NCBI GenBank assembly: GCA_039619475.1
Contig: CM077116.1
Location: forward strand, 172,761,863 to 172,825,862
Direction: 5' to 3'
Length of the DNA stretch: 64,000 bases
Origin: Icerya purchasi
Taxonomy: Eukaryota > Arthropoda > Insecta > Hemiptera > Monophlebidae
Part shown: positions 34,622 to 47,900 of the stretch, piece after piece
How the letters are laid out: each line of letters begins with the position of its first letter
Position numbering within the stretch: the stretch's first letter is position 1
Made by a program: the position numbers and the translations under genes
Notes under the pieces: model-generated
Databases searched by the model: none
Seen by the model: only the letters and a program-made list of their open reading frames with translations
What the model was told of the DNA's origin: nothing

Positions 34622-36477
34622 TGTGTGTGTATTTTTTTTAATGCGATACAATTTTGACTAGATTAATATTCACGAGCAACATATTTTGATATTCGTAATT
34701 TCAGTTCAATAGATTGAACTTGAAAGTATTTAATTTTTTCAACAAGCATCTCATAAAATGCAGATATATGTATTTAATTAAAAATTAAATTTTTTTTGTT
34801 ACATTGTAATATTTATTATGCTCTTCTTTTTTACAAAATCTAACTATTGTACATTGTGACAAATATTTGAACAATTTATTTATTGTTCAAAGTATATATT
34901 ATATTAATTATTACAACGTATAGATTTAAAAAATAAATTTTAGATTAACATTTTTTTTATGTTCAATGTATTTATTACGACGAAAATAATGCATACAGTT
35001 GACGTAAAGCAAAATTAAACTTACTGATCCTTTTTGAGGTGTATCCGACATTTTTGAATACAGTATTTTCACTTACCTACTTACAATATTTATTTAAACT
35101 CTTAAAAATTTGTTGATAAAATCTATGGATGTGCGTTAAAACTAGGAAGATTCCTCCAGTAGAAATATCGACTTTACTACCTTTGCGGGTCTACCTAAAT
35201 ATAATTTTGTCTATGGATTTCGATACATAACTCATAGATCTATAAAACTAAAAATATTTTTTATTAATGGTACAAATAATTTTTCATTTATGGTTTTACA
35301 ATTAATCTAATAGACCTTAATATAAAGAAAAAATATTAATAATAGGTTTATTATTTTTTGTTATATATATTCTACACTACGAATAATTTTTTTTTTTTTT
35401 TAGTTATGTTAACAAAATTTAAAGCAAGATTATCATAGAAAATAAAACATGGAATACTTTATAGTGTAACATTACAGTTTAAAATATTTTTAATGTAATG
35501 AATATACATTTTACTTCTGGATAATAGCAATAAGTGATTAAGTTATTCATTGTATAAGAGTTATTTTGATCTTTTTCAGTAAAAATATTAATTAGGATCT
35601 CTTACATGGAATCTAAATCTGTAATTTCAAATATTTCCATGACATTGTAGACAGGAATAAATTCCAAATTTATATATTTGTTTTTTAAATGTTTATTTAT
35701 AAGCTTTCAAATAAACTTGATTAGGGCTTAAATGTAACTAACCTATTGCAATATATTATCAATAAGAAATCAATTAAAGTACAATTAAAAGTAGCAGAAA
35801 ATGAAATTTTTTTATTACACTAAATTATTTTATTTTCCCTAGTGTTATAAAACATATTTTGTCCATAGGCTATTATTAACATTATAATTAAATTTTTATA
35901 ATATTCTTGTTAAAAATTAAGTTATTTTTGTACAAAAAACTAAACTATATCTTCATTATTTACAAATCAATTATATGACCATCAAAACAGCAAATGAGTT
36001 CAGTTTTATATATTAAATAGGAACATTTATACCATATATATATAATTTTTACATAAGTAATATAACTTATTAATAAAAAAACAGAATTAAGGGGAGTAAA
36101 TTATTATATTAAATATATTTCCATAATTCAGTTTACTATTTATTGATGTATATAGTGAAAATTTATTTTAGTAACATATCAATTATAGAAATCATTAATT
36201 TTGGGATTAATAGAATTAGATAAAACTATTATTTAGTTTTTGTCACTCATAGCAACATCAGCTAAAGAAAAAAATTAATTTATCACAACTAAAATTTTTA
36301 TATATGTTTATAACAAAGTGTGAAAAATGTAACTTCTAAAGGTTCTATAAATTAATTTAGCAAAAAAATTATTTTGTTATCTTCTGTTATGGAAAAATGT
36401 AAAACTATTCTTTGTTCTGCTTACCTTATTAACATAACATCAATCAATTGGTATTTCAGTTGTTTGACTGGTTCGCC
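34536..36477. other. AT-rich intergenic DNA
   Basis: Begins with a (TA)n tract at 34573-34621. No coding, repeat or RNA feature recognised. It separates the mariner from the tandem TIR units. Confidence 0.6.
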
Positions 36478-39400
36478 AAAAGCAACTAAAACGCTGGAAG
36501 TGAGGATTGGAAATGAAAGAAGTTTGGTGACGTCATCGTTGCAAAATACGATAGAAAAAATTGTTAAACTACATCGATTGCTTATAACAATTATCGATTT
36601 CTTTGAATTTTTAATGCTATCTTCAGAAATTGAAATGATTCTCAGATGCCATTTAGTCCCATTATCGGGTTTTGCTTTTCTGCTCTTTTAATGGATTTTA
36701 CGCGTTTATTTATACATAATTTTGTAATTATTCAACATAAACGAAGTAATAATAATTGATAAAGTGATGAAATGTGTGTTTAGAACAGTTTGTGTATATA
36801 GTCATTTTAAATTTTTATTACGGAAAAATGTAATGGTAAAAAAGAAAGTAAAAATAATGAATATGGTCAGTAGATGAATTATGAAAAATATAATGTATCT
36901 TTTTCTTATCATCAGATGTACAATACATTTAGAGAAGAAACATAATATTAAAATGCTCAAATATGAATTTACATGTGAAAAAGGGTAAATCATTTATATT
37001 TCTATAAATAGTTTTAAGCGATGTACTATGTTACATCACTTTTTAAATTATAAGCCAATAAAAAAGTATCTAATCATATGTAAAATTATTATTACAATTC
37101 ACATTCATAAATATATATTTTTTATAAAATTAACATTAAAATTACGTGAAAATGTTAATACTCAATGATTTACATGAAACAATTTTAGAATTTAATATAT
37201 GGAAGCGAAAGCAGGAATCAAGTAATATAGAACAGTATAAACCGTACGATGCAGTAAAAGAAAAAAAAGAAATGTGAAGCTGTTTATTTGTAATTGTGTT
37301 GGCCAAGTAAAAACTGAAATACATAGACGTTGTATGCCTCGTAGAAAAGAACTTTGTAGGATTGGTGAGATACATATATCTGTATTATTTGTTAATAACT
37401 ATGAAAAATTTACTAAAATGAAAATAGTGCTTTTGGTATATAATTAATAGATTTCATTGCACAATTATAAATAAATGCGATAATTGAGTTTTTTGCAGTT
37501 TTGCTGAAATGTTTATTATTTACTTTTAAGCCTTAAATATTTTTTTGCATTTTTAAGGACATATGAAAATAAATCTTGTTGAAATTGAATGGAGTGGTAT
37601 TTGTGAAAAAATTAATTGGTTTTAAAAAAATGATTAATATTGGAGTGTGTAACAATTTCTTAATATAGAGAATTTTAAAAATACATTATTTAAGTCAAAT
37701 ATGAAATAAATGAAAGTGGACATATGCTTAAATACTAAGGTAAAAACAATTATATAGTTAATTTATGTATGTTTCATGTTTATTAATTTTTTTATCATTC
37801 GTTCACACATTTTATTCCGTTAAAAATTATTTGTTGTGTCTAAAATAAAAGTAAAACTTTAAGACTTTAGTGTGTAAAATTATGATAAGAATAATTGTTG
37901 ATTCAAGTTTCACGTATCTATCACAATAAGGGAAATTATAAGGTAATTTTCTATTTGGAATGTTAATAGAAAGAATAAGAGAAGGAAAATAAAAAAATAA
38001 CATTATTACTGGTTATGATTTAATATATAAATATGACTTAATAATTTAAGTATATAGGGTTATGTTTAGAATAATTACTAATTCAGATTTCATGCATAGT
38101 GTCTCTGGACAGCAAATGTAGAAAAATTATTTAAATTTCATTGAATTAAAGCTGACTAATCCTGTCACCATAAACATACTTAAACAATAAAAAACAAGTA
38201 AAAAATTGATCACGGTTTATTTTTAAATATATAAATTACTTATATAAAAATTTGTTTATTCACCTTTTATGTGGTAACTAAAATTCTAGATTCAAAATAT
38301 AATTTAAAGTACGTTATTTAATTTTTTTTTTTTCTATTTATTTACATTTATGTTTCGTTTGCAGATTTCACATGGCTTGACCACACTGTTATTTGGATCA
38401 ACATATAGAATAAACTTTTGTGATTTGAATTGCTGTTGTTTATAATTAAATTAGACATTATATTTTATGTATATATACAAATTATTTTAATTTTAAGTTA
38501 CAGTTGTAATTTACTATAAATCAAAAATCTCACATTTGTTAATGTGTAATTTATTGTGATTTATTTTTTCTACAGATTTATACTAAAAGACTTATTTATG
38601 TACTGTAATTTACACTATTGTAGCAACTTAAAGTATTTCAAAAAACTTTTTTACAACACATATTTTATTCACTTTTGAAAATTTTCATTATTTCATTAAT
38701 TTCATAGTGTGGATCTTTTAATTGCATTAAATTCCAGGATGTGTTTTTAAATTTATTCTATATTTTGTAAATAACTTTTATAAGTTTGCTATATTTCTTA
38801 ATAGAAAAGGTGTGTGTACTACAAATCTCCAGTTTATTCATGTGGTTCAACTGTGTGTTATATATCTTTAAAACAAGGTCAATCAAGCATGGTGTTTCAT
38901 GGGATAAAGATTTTGTATATTAAGTTAAAGATAAGTATGATTTACATTTACATAATGTTAAATTCAAAACGGAGAAATCTGATTTTTCGTGTCGCAAAAA
39001 GGAAGAAATGCATTATTTTCAGCGCTTTTTTGAATTTTTTTCTAATTTCGAAAGTTTCAATAAGAAAGTGAAATATAGTTTTGTTCTTGACAAATAGCAA
39101 TCTTCTCATCAATATATCACATGTTGGAGGAACAAATATTTTTTTCAAAAATTTTAAGTTTAGACGCCTGAAGGGCCTAAATATAAAGCTGTAAGCTCAG
39201 CTATAGTTTTTTTATAATGTAGTCCTTCATGTATATATTTGAGATATGTTTTAGTTTCCCAAACTTTTTTATTTGAGCTATTACTTATGTGAATATACTT
39301 TTTTTTTGTTGTTGCTTTTGCTCCAAAAGTAAGGTTTAAATAATTTAACTATAACTTTTTGGTTTTATGAAAGAACTTTTGCGCTTTGTTTTATATTTTG

Positions 39401-42400
39401 AATTTCACTTTTAACAGGTTGCCTGGTAGTCAGTTGTTAATTTTTAAATGATTTTTGAGGTTCTAAATTCTATGTATATTGTTGGCGGTTTTTTAAGTTT
39501 TATGGTACTTGGAGTAATCGATTACCTTGAAATTATGGATTGTCTTAAAAAAAATTTTAATTGTAATTTGTGATTCAATTTTGATGTTTATAAGTCAAAC
39601 CGTTTGTAAGGTATTGATTTTTATTTGATATTATTGTTGTTTTTGAACCATCTTATTAGGATTCCAAACATTATATGTGTATAGAATTTTAAAAATAATT
39701 TAACAGTCTCAACCAAAGTTATCTATAACAATTTTTAATACAATTATTACTAATATTCAAATTTATTAACGGAAAACAAATTAATTGTTGGCGTGTTTTT
39801 AAAATTTTATAAACTAAAACTAATTCTGGTTACAATCTTTAAGAGCAAATCATATTTTATTTTGATCTCATAGCTAAAATGTTACTACAAAATGTAAAAC
39901 CATGATCACTGAATTAATTTTAGTAATAATTTCTTTCAAATTTATTTCACGAATATAAATAAATCTTAGCCGTATTGGAAATGTTTAGTATAATAAATAA
40001 AATTATAATCAAAAAAACAAAAACGAATAATGGGAAATATTATACTGTAAGAACTATCTTGAACATTTTAAATAGTTCTTAACATTTAATAATTATGTTT
40101 TTGTTATATGTAGATTAAAATCATCTCAATTTTCTCCTATCTGTTTATTGTGAATATGATAAATAGGAAAAAGACATTGGCCTAAAGTAAAAAATTGTAG
40201 TTTATATTTCTTTTCGCAACGATATTCCTGTAACAGAATGGCCATTTTCAATTCGCTGTAGAATAATTCAGCAGCTGACTTTGAAGTTGTAGTTTTAGAC
40301 ATTAAAATAAAAAAGTTTTTCCGGTGGTTGCTACTGAATTCAACCTACAACAAAGCATGCATGATCAATTGAACGATTATTACAGAACATAAATAAATAA
40401 AATTTATGTAATTCAGATACCGAGCAATGAATATTTACTTTCTATAAATTAAAATTAATTCCTGAGCAGTTGAGTAAATAAAAAAACAATCTAAAATAAT
40501 TGAACAGCAGAAGGATGGGAAGGTAATATTTTAATAATAAATTAATCTAAATATAAATAATTGAAATTTTGTTGTACACTGTTTTAAGTAATAACTATAA
40601 AACTTCGTACAATGTATTGTAAGAGTCCTTTAAATAGGAAGTTGTCAGATCGACATTACTCCAATTTGTTCCATTAGTAATCTGAACAATGATCCTGAAT
40701 ATTTGCAATCCTTTCATTATTTTGAATCGGATCACACTTAAATTTTGGTAATCAATGCGTAAGAAATGAATCCTAAAGTAAAGAAAGTAGCACAAATTAA
40801 TATAAACAAAATCTTTTTTTTTAGTGGAAAATTTGTGCATTTGTCTAACAGATGCTTTAATAAATGTTAGGAAAATGGAACTCTGAAACAAGAGAAAAGT
40901 AAATAAACTGTTAAAGGTTTAATTTTTTTTGTAGGCTATTTTTTAATAGAAAATGTTAATTACTTTCATGTATTTATTTTGCAAAGCTCTATACCTTCAT
41001 CGGGTATAATTTGATTTTAAACTAGCGATTTATAGCGTAAAATAAGAAATCTGCAATTAAGACTCGGATATATGTTTTCTATTCTGCATTTTAAGTAAAA
41101 TAAATGTTCTCAATCCTTAAAATAATTTATAATAACGTAGGAATTAATTTTTATGTAATGGTTAATATTTTTATAATATAAAATATCCATGCATTATGTA
41201 CGATCATAAATTCTAACTGCTGTTACATATACATATAATCAGAGAAAAAATAATTTGTTTCATATACTGCCTCAAAAATACAGTGAATAATAGCGCCGAA
41301 CAGGTTATAGAAACGAGAGCTGCTGTAAGTGGAATAAGTGCATAAAACTATAGGTTAATTTTTATCCAATATTACAACCAAAATTTGTTATTAAAGGTAA
41401 ATTATGGCTTATAATGGCAGCTAAACATGTAGTTTTAAAAGTTTTTATAGACGAATTTAACTAAAATCTTCATTCAATTTTTTCTCTTAAAAATGGAAAA
41501 AGATGACAAAAGACTGATACTAGTATTAAATAATAAGTCACCAGTCAGATTTTAGTGAAATACAGTCAGCCATATTAATATTCAGTCACGGCGTTATGAA
41601 ACAAATGAACGCACTAAACAGCAGATGGAAATGAAGTTATAAAAGTAATTTTTTTTTACATGCATGTATTTAGAGGATTTTTCATTGTGTTATTTCATTT
41701 GAAAAATTACAAATGAAGTTTTATTTCTATCTGTTTGGTGGGTTCATTTGTACCACAACGCCGTGGCCGAATATTATCGTGCTCTCATTCTTGATAGTTC
41801 GTTAATGCAGCTTCTCCACACTATTCCAGGGTTACATCTTTAATAAGAAGAAAAAGGACGGAGGAACTATTCAATCTAAAAAAGCTACTTCATGGCGCTC
41901 GGACCACTGTATCCAACCAAATTATCAGCCTCGCATGATTGACACGAATAAATTCAATTGTTACTCAAATAAAATGTATATATTCACATAATTAGACAAC
42001 GCGTAGTTACTCGGTGATGAAAGTATTTTGGAACTAGGATCAAATGATCAGAGCATAAAACAGGTGACGACAAAAAAATAATGAATATTAACAACAATTC
42101 TTCGACTCGTATTAATTACTAAGATGACGGGCAATAAATTTAATTCGAGTGTTGGTATGAGTCCGGCGACCACGCAATCGCTTTACCAACGGTAACCGTC
42201 TAACTAAAAATGATTTAATCGCCGACGAACCGAAAGTGTCACTTACAACCCCAGTGCTACTAGATTAACCATCGGAACTGCACGACCAGTCGCACCGACA
42301 CATCATCGTGCATGCTCTCACATTTATTCTTATCACATGCGTAATTTTGAAAAATTACGTCGCTTATAGTCGTCGGGCAGTATCTCCAGGTCTAACCTTT

Positions 42401-44918
42401 GTTTATTTACGTTAGATATCTTGATAGTGTTGGTGCAGCATTGGAATAAGATTTCAACTTCCCAACCATTCAAACCATTTAATATGAATTACGTTACTTT
42501 ACCCGAGAGATACATACAAAAGACTATGCCGTGTACAGATCTAATAGTATTAAGATAAAAATATACAATTCCAGTCACGTTTTTCATTTCTCACAGCATA
42601 GTAAAGCCAGAATTCCAAAAGGAAAATCCAGAATTTTATTTACGTTACATCATAGCAGGATCATGACAATATGTAACCTTTTTTTATAAAAGTCATTAAA
42701 TTTTTGTATTAGATTAACTTGGATTGTTACAGATTTCTTACTATTATAATAAAATACAATTATGAATAGACTGATTCAATTCCAGACTAAATTTGCATTT
42801 CACATTAAGCCATTTCCACATTATTGGTATTTTTTGTTTTATGTATACATATGTGGCTAGCGCAAAGTTCATAAGCATATTTTATTTCGACCCCATCATA
42901 AGCGAATTTTGTTTAGTATGTTTCATCAGGAAGTTTATTCAATAAAAAATATTTTTGCGATGTGCATAAATGTAAGATACTACTTATTAAAGAAAAAAAC
43001 TGATATTACTTTATGTTTAGAAAATGAGAAGTTAATTAAAATTTAACAAAACAGTTCAACGTTCCTCATACCAAAATTTTAAAATTAAAAAAAAAAAAAT
43101 CGGAAAGAAAAAGTAAAACAGAATAAAGGAAAACTGATTGAAGTAAATGTACTGAATTTTAAAAACAATTTTACATGGTTTCAATTTCAATAATGCATTA
43201 GTGTTCATACTAGCGAACCAAATTTTACAGAGCAAACTAAAAAATTTGCTGAAAAACTAAGTATACATAATTTTTAGTGTTCATCTTCATAAATACAGCA
43301 GTTTTTTAATTGCTATTGTACTGCCTCTTCAAAAACCACTGTAGAAGCAACCGGTATTCCGAATGTCCGACTTCAATTTGTTTTGAAATGTTATGCACAA
43401 ACAATTCAACCTTTTATAAAAGTTTGAGGTTCCAACTCACCCCTTCAATACATCTATCACTGAAATTAAATAATTAGTTTAATAAATCAAAACTTATTCT
43501 GTATATACACAAAAGTCATTGCATAATTTTCGAAGTATATAATAAACTTGCGCGTCAATGAAAAAACGTAGTATATACGCGTTATACTGATAAGTAACAA
43601 AAAAAACTTGTGAAAACGGTCATTAGGACTTTTTAAAAAACTTATAACGTTTGTTCCATTCTTTTCTAATTAATCAATTTTGTGATGTGCCATGACTTTT
43701 GGACCACCCTGTATTTTATAAAAGTTTATATCAGAGTAATCATTCAGTAACAGTAAATTTTCAAATTAAACATGCGCTTTATTTAATTTCAGGCATAATA
43801 ATGAACCACTTATTACAACGGCATCATTAATTTCCAGTAATGTTATTATAATTTATTTGCACTGTGTGAAATGATTAAATTTTCCTTTAATGAATTCCTG
43901 GCATAAATAATTATTTCTTATTGTACAGAACTTTTATTTATCTCTACTTGATTACCTATTTAAAAGTAACATAACATTATTGAATTTGATATTTTACATC
44001 ACATACAAATTAGTTGCATATATAAAAATCATTTGTAAAATTCGTATTCGGCATAATAAAATTATAACTTTTTCATACATTTACTTTCTCTACTTAAAAC
44101 ATTTGGTATTGAAAACAGTTTATTATGTATATTTTCGGTTATTTTTCATTTAGTATTATTTTATTAAGTTACATAAATTTTAATCTTACTGCTTTAAGTA
44201 ATTCATAATATATTTAATTGAAATCAATGCTTTTGAAAAATTTACACCATATTGGAGAATTTATGTTGAAAATTATCCAATTATACAGATATATAATTTT
44301 CTTCAAAAATTGCAATTCTATTTCTATTCCCATTTAATAGATAATTTTTCTAAATAGTTCTGCATAAAATAAAATCCCGCATTATAATTTCATTATACAA
44401 TAAACAATATATTTTTCAAATTTGTTCTACATATTATTATAAATCATTTTTATATTTTTAATTTTTAGAATTTTTTATGATGTATAGAAATCTATATACA
44501 TATTTAAAAAACTAAAATTTATTTTCATAGATTAATATTGGCTGTCAGTTTTTGTTTTTTAAAAAGGAAAACAATTTAAAATATGTTTATTTCATTAACA
44601 ATTTTATTGCATCTAATAACTGTTAAATAAATTAAATTATATATATATATATGTATATATATATATACATATACATATACATAAATAAAAATAATTAGTA
44701 GATATAAAATATTAATTAGTAATTGTAAAAATATTTTTTATTATATTTTAAGTATTTTTTTAATATTTAACACTAATTTGGATGAAAAAAAATCTAATTT
44801 GTGTAATTCACATTGAAAGCCTATAAAATATAATGACGTCATCAAACAATGACGATAACCAAATTTCTATTAATTCCAATCCTCACTTCCATCGTTTTAG
44901 ACGATTGTCCGGTTTTTC
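36478..44918. mobile_element. Large TIR-bounded unit 1 (8.4 kb), unclassified
   Basis: Left end AAAAGCAACTAAAACGCTGG, right end CGTTTTAGACGATTGTCCGG plus TTTTTC. From CTAAAACG (36486) and its inverse (to 44900) the ends are inverted copies over about 40-60 bp, including GGAAGTGAGGATTGGAA, with TGACGTCA at both ends (36528-36535 and 44834-44841). The interior matches unit 2 in order over most of its length, broken by unit-specific stretches. It contains no long frame. A block of about 0.9 kb at 41740-42650, absent from unit 2, is GC-richer and may be a secondary insertion. Superfamily unknown. Confidence 0.6.
40126..40302 (-). CDS. Small frame kept in both TIR units (unit 1 copy)
   Basis: 58 codons starting MSKTTTSKSAAELFYSELKM and ending before TGA. 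The unit 2 equivalent (within 48547-48765, minus) aligns without gaps and keeps the frame (SELKM, ILLQ, FPIYHIHNK-like steps). Upstream the unit 2 frame continues as MLCCKLNSVAT; unit 1 has the same start but a one-base length change in a T-run. It could be a decayed exon of the element's own protein or a chance frame. No family recognised. Confidence 0.3.
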   Translation of the reverse strand: MSKTTTSKSAAELFYSELKMAILLQEYRCEKKYKLQFFTLGQCLFPIYHIHNKQIGEN

Positions 44919-47900
44919 AAAAGCAACTAAAACGCTGGAAGTGAGCAGCCAAAATGGAAAAATCTCCTCCTACGTCATCGTTGTATAATATGATTGCAAA
45001 ATTGTTAAACTATATCGATTTCTTATAACAATTATCGACTTTTTTGAATTTTTAATGCTGTCTTCAGCAATTAAATCAATTCTCAGATGCCATTTAGTCC
45101 TATTATCGGTTTTTGCTGTTCTGCTCTTTTCATGAATTTTATGCATTTATTTATACATAAATTGTAATTATTCAACATAAAAGAATAATAATTCATGAAG
45201 TGATGAAATGCGTGTTTAGAACACTTTGTGTATATAGTAATTTTAAATTTTTATTACGGAAAAATGTAATGGTGGAAAAGGAAGTATAAGTAGTAATCAT
45301 GGTCAGTAGATGAATTAAGAAAAATATAATTTATCTTTTTCTTATCGTCGGATATTATAATACATTTTGAGAAGAAAATTATGTGAAAATGTTAATACTC
45401 AACGATTTACATAAAACTTTTTTAGAATTTAATGTGTGGAAACGAAAACAGGAATTAAGTAAAATAGAACAGAGAACCGTGCAATGCAGTAAAGGGAAAA
45501 AAAAGAATGGTGCTGTTTATTTGTAATTTTGTTGGCCAAGTAAAAAATAAAATACACAGACGTCGTATTTATCGTAGAAAGAAGCTTTATAGGATTGGTG
45601 AGTTATATATAATCTGTATTGTTAATAACTAAAAGATTTAGTAAAATGAAAAGAGTGCTTTTGATATATAATTAATAGATTGTACTGCACAATTATAAAT
45701 AGGTGTAATGTGTGTCGAGACCATATCATAGTAGTAATTGTGGATGGAAAAGTTTTTATTGAAAATTTTGCAACACTGGATTTGTAAAAAATAGTTAAGC
45801 TGTATACCAATGAACACGGAAGAAAAAAGGAAATATGTGGTAACCATTACATAGTTTTCAATAGGATATTCACATTAACATTTACACCTTTCAAATATTT
45901 ATTATAAGTATATATATATATATTCCGGAAATGAAAGATTGCAATAACTAAAATTCATATGTTGATATTGTTTTGTAAAACTTCATTCGGCATATATTCA
46001 TATGTGATGCAAAGTATTTATGATGAATATGGTATCTAATAAAACATAAACTTTTCAATATTTAAAAACCCACTGAACTTAACTAAAATTTTATTGTAAA
46101 TCCTTTTTAAACAATATAATTGAGTTTTTTGCAGTTCTAAAAACATATAAAAATAAATCTTGTTGAAATTAAATAGAATGGTATTTGTAAAAGTGTATTA
46201 GTTTTAAAAAATTAATATGGTGGATGGTGTAACAATTTCTGAATATAGAAAATATTAAGAATATATTATTTAAGACAAATTTGAAATAAGCGAAAGTGGA
46301 CATGTATTTAAATACTAAGGTGGAAAAAAATTAGATGTTAATTTATGTACATTTCATGTTTGTTTATTTGTTTTTATTGCTTTCGTTCACACATTTTATT
46401 CAGTTTTAAAAAATTAATATTTATTCATAGATGAAATTATAGGTGTTTCATGAAAATTTTATCTCAACTGCTCTTGTTTTTTAAGATGCAGGTTGCAACC
46501 AGTTTTTAACGCTTTGATTAAGAGAAACTGAAAAAAACATTCAAAGTATATTTTTAAAAAATGTTATTTTAAAATACTCAATAAAATTAATATATAAAAC
46601 TATTAATAATTTTTGTATAATTAAGGAACAATTACAAAATATCCTATAAATGTAAACTTATGAATGTTTTGGAACAAAAGGGAGGGAATTTATTTTATAA
46701 AATACATTTAGATTCCTTTTTTATTTAAAAATTATGAAAAATTTTATCATTAAAGTTAAATTAATATATAGAAAAACTATAAAAAAGTAATTCAGAATAT
46801 ATTATAAATCACTACCCTAAATGTAGAGGAATATATTTTGGTAACTTTCAACTTTGATTTTATTGTTAATTGATGAAATTATCTATTTCTATTTATTAAC
46901 ATAATATATATTTTATTTAGTAAATATGATTCAAAATATAATTTAAAGTGCATTGTTTAATATATTTTTTTCTATTTATTTACATTTATGTTTCATTTGC
47001 AGATTTCATATGGTCTGACCACACTTATTTGGATCAACATATAAAATAAATTTTTGTGATTTGAATTGCTGTTGTTTATAGTTAAATTAGACATTATATT
47101 GTATGTTATTTTAATTTTAAGTCACAGTTGTAATTTACTATAACCCAAACATCTTACATTTGCTGAATGTGTGATTTATTGTGATTTATTTTTTCTGCAG
47201 ATTTTTACTAAAAGAATTATTTATGTACTGTAATTTACATTATTGTAACAACTGAAAGTATTACAAAAACTTTTTTACAATACATATTTTATTCACTTTT
47301 GAAAATTCTTATTCTTTGATTAATTTCATAGTGTAGATCTTTTAATTTTATTAAATTTCAGAATGTGTTATTTAAATTTATTTCATATTTTGTTAATAAC
47401 TTTTATAAGTCTGCTATATTTTTTAATAGAAAAGATGTGTGTACTACAAATCTCAAGTTTATTCATGTGATTCAACTGCGTATTATATATCTTTAAAACA
47501 AGGTCAATCAAGCATGATGCTCTGTGGGCTGAGGATTCTATATATTAAGTTTAAGATAATTTACATTTATATAAAATTAAATTCGAAAAAAAGAAATCTC
47601 TGATTTTTTGTACTGCAAAAGGGGAGAAACACTATTTTTGGTGCTTTTTTGAACTTTTTTCTAATTTTGAAAGTTTCAGTAAGAAAATGGAATATAGTTT
47701 CATTCTTAACAAGTAGCAATCTTCCCATCAATATTTCACATGCAAGGAATGGAAGGATATTTTTTTTTGAAAATTCAAGTTTAAGTGCCTGGAAGGCATA
47801 AATATAAAGCTGTAAGCTCGGCTATAGTTTTCTTATAAGGCAGGCTTTTATTGCATATATTTGAGATATGTTTTGGTTTCCCTAACTATTATATTTTAAC

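Noticed and set aside
36374..36691. Protein-coding ORF at the left end of unit 1
   Set aside because: The frame crosses the unit boundary and terminal repeat, and is broken in unit 2.
38376..38442. Exon-like segment after TTTGCAG in unit 1 (ISHGLTTLLFGSTYR frame)
   Set aside because: The unit 2 copy is frameshifted and no donor/partner exon is visible; chance frame more likely.
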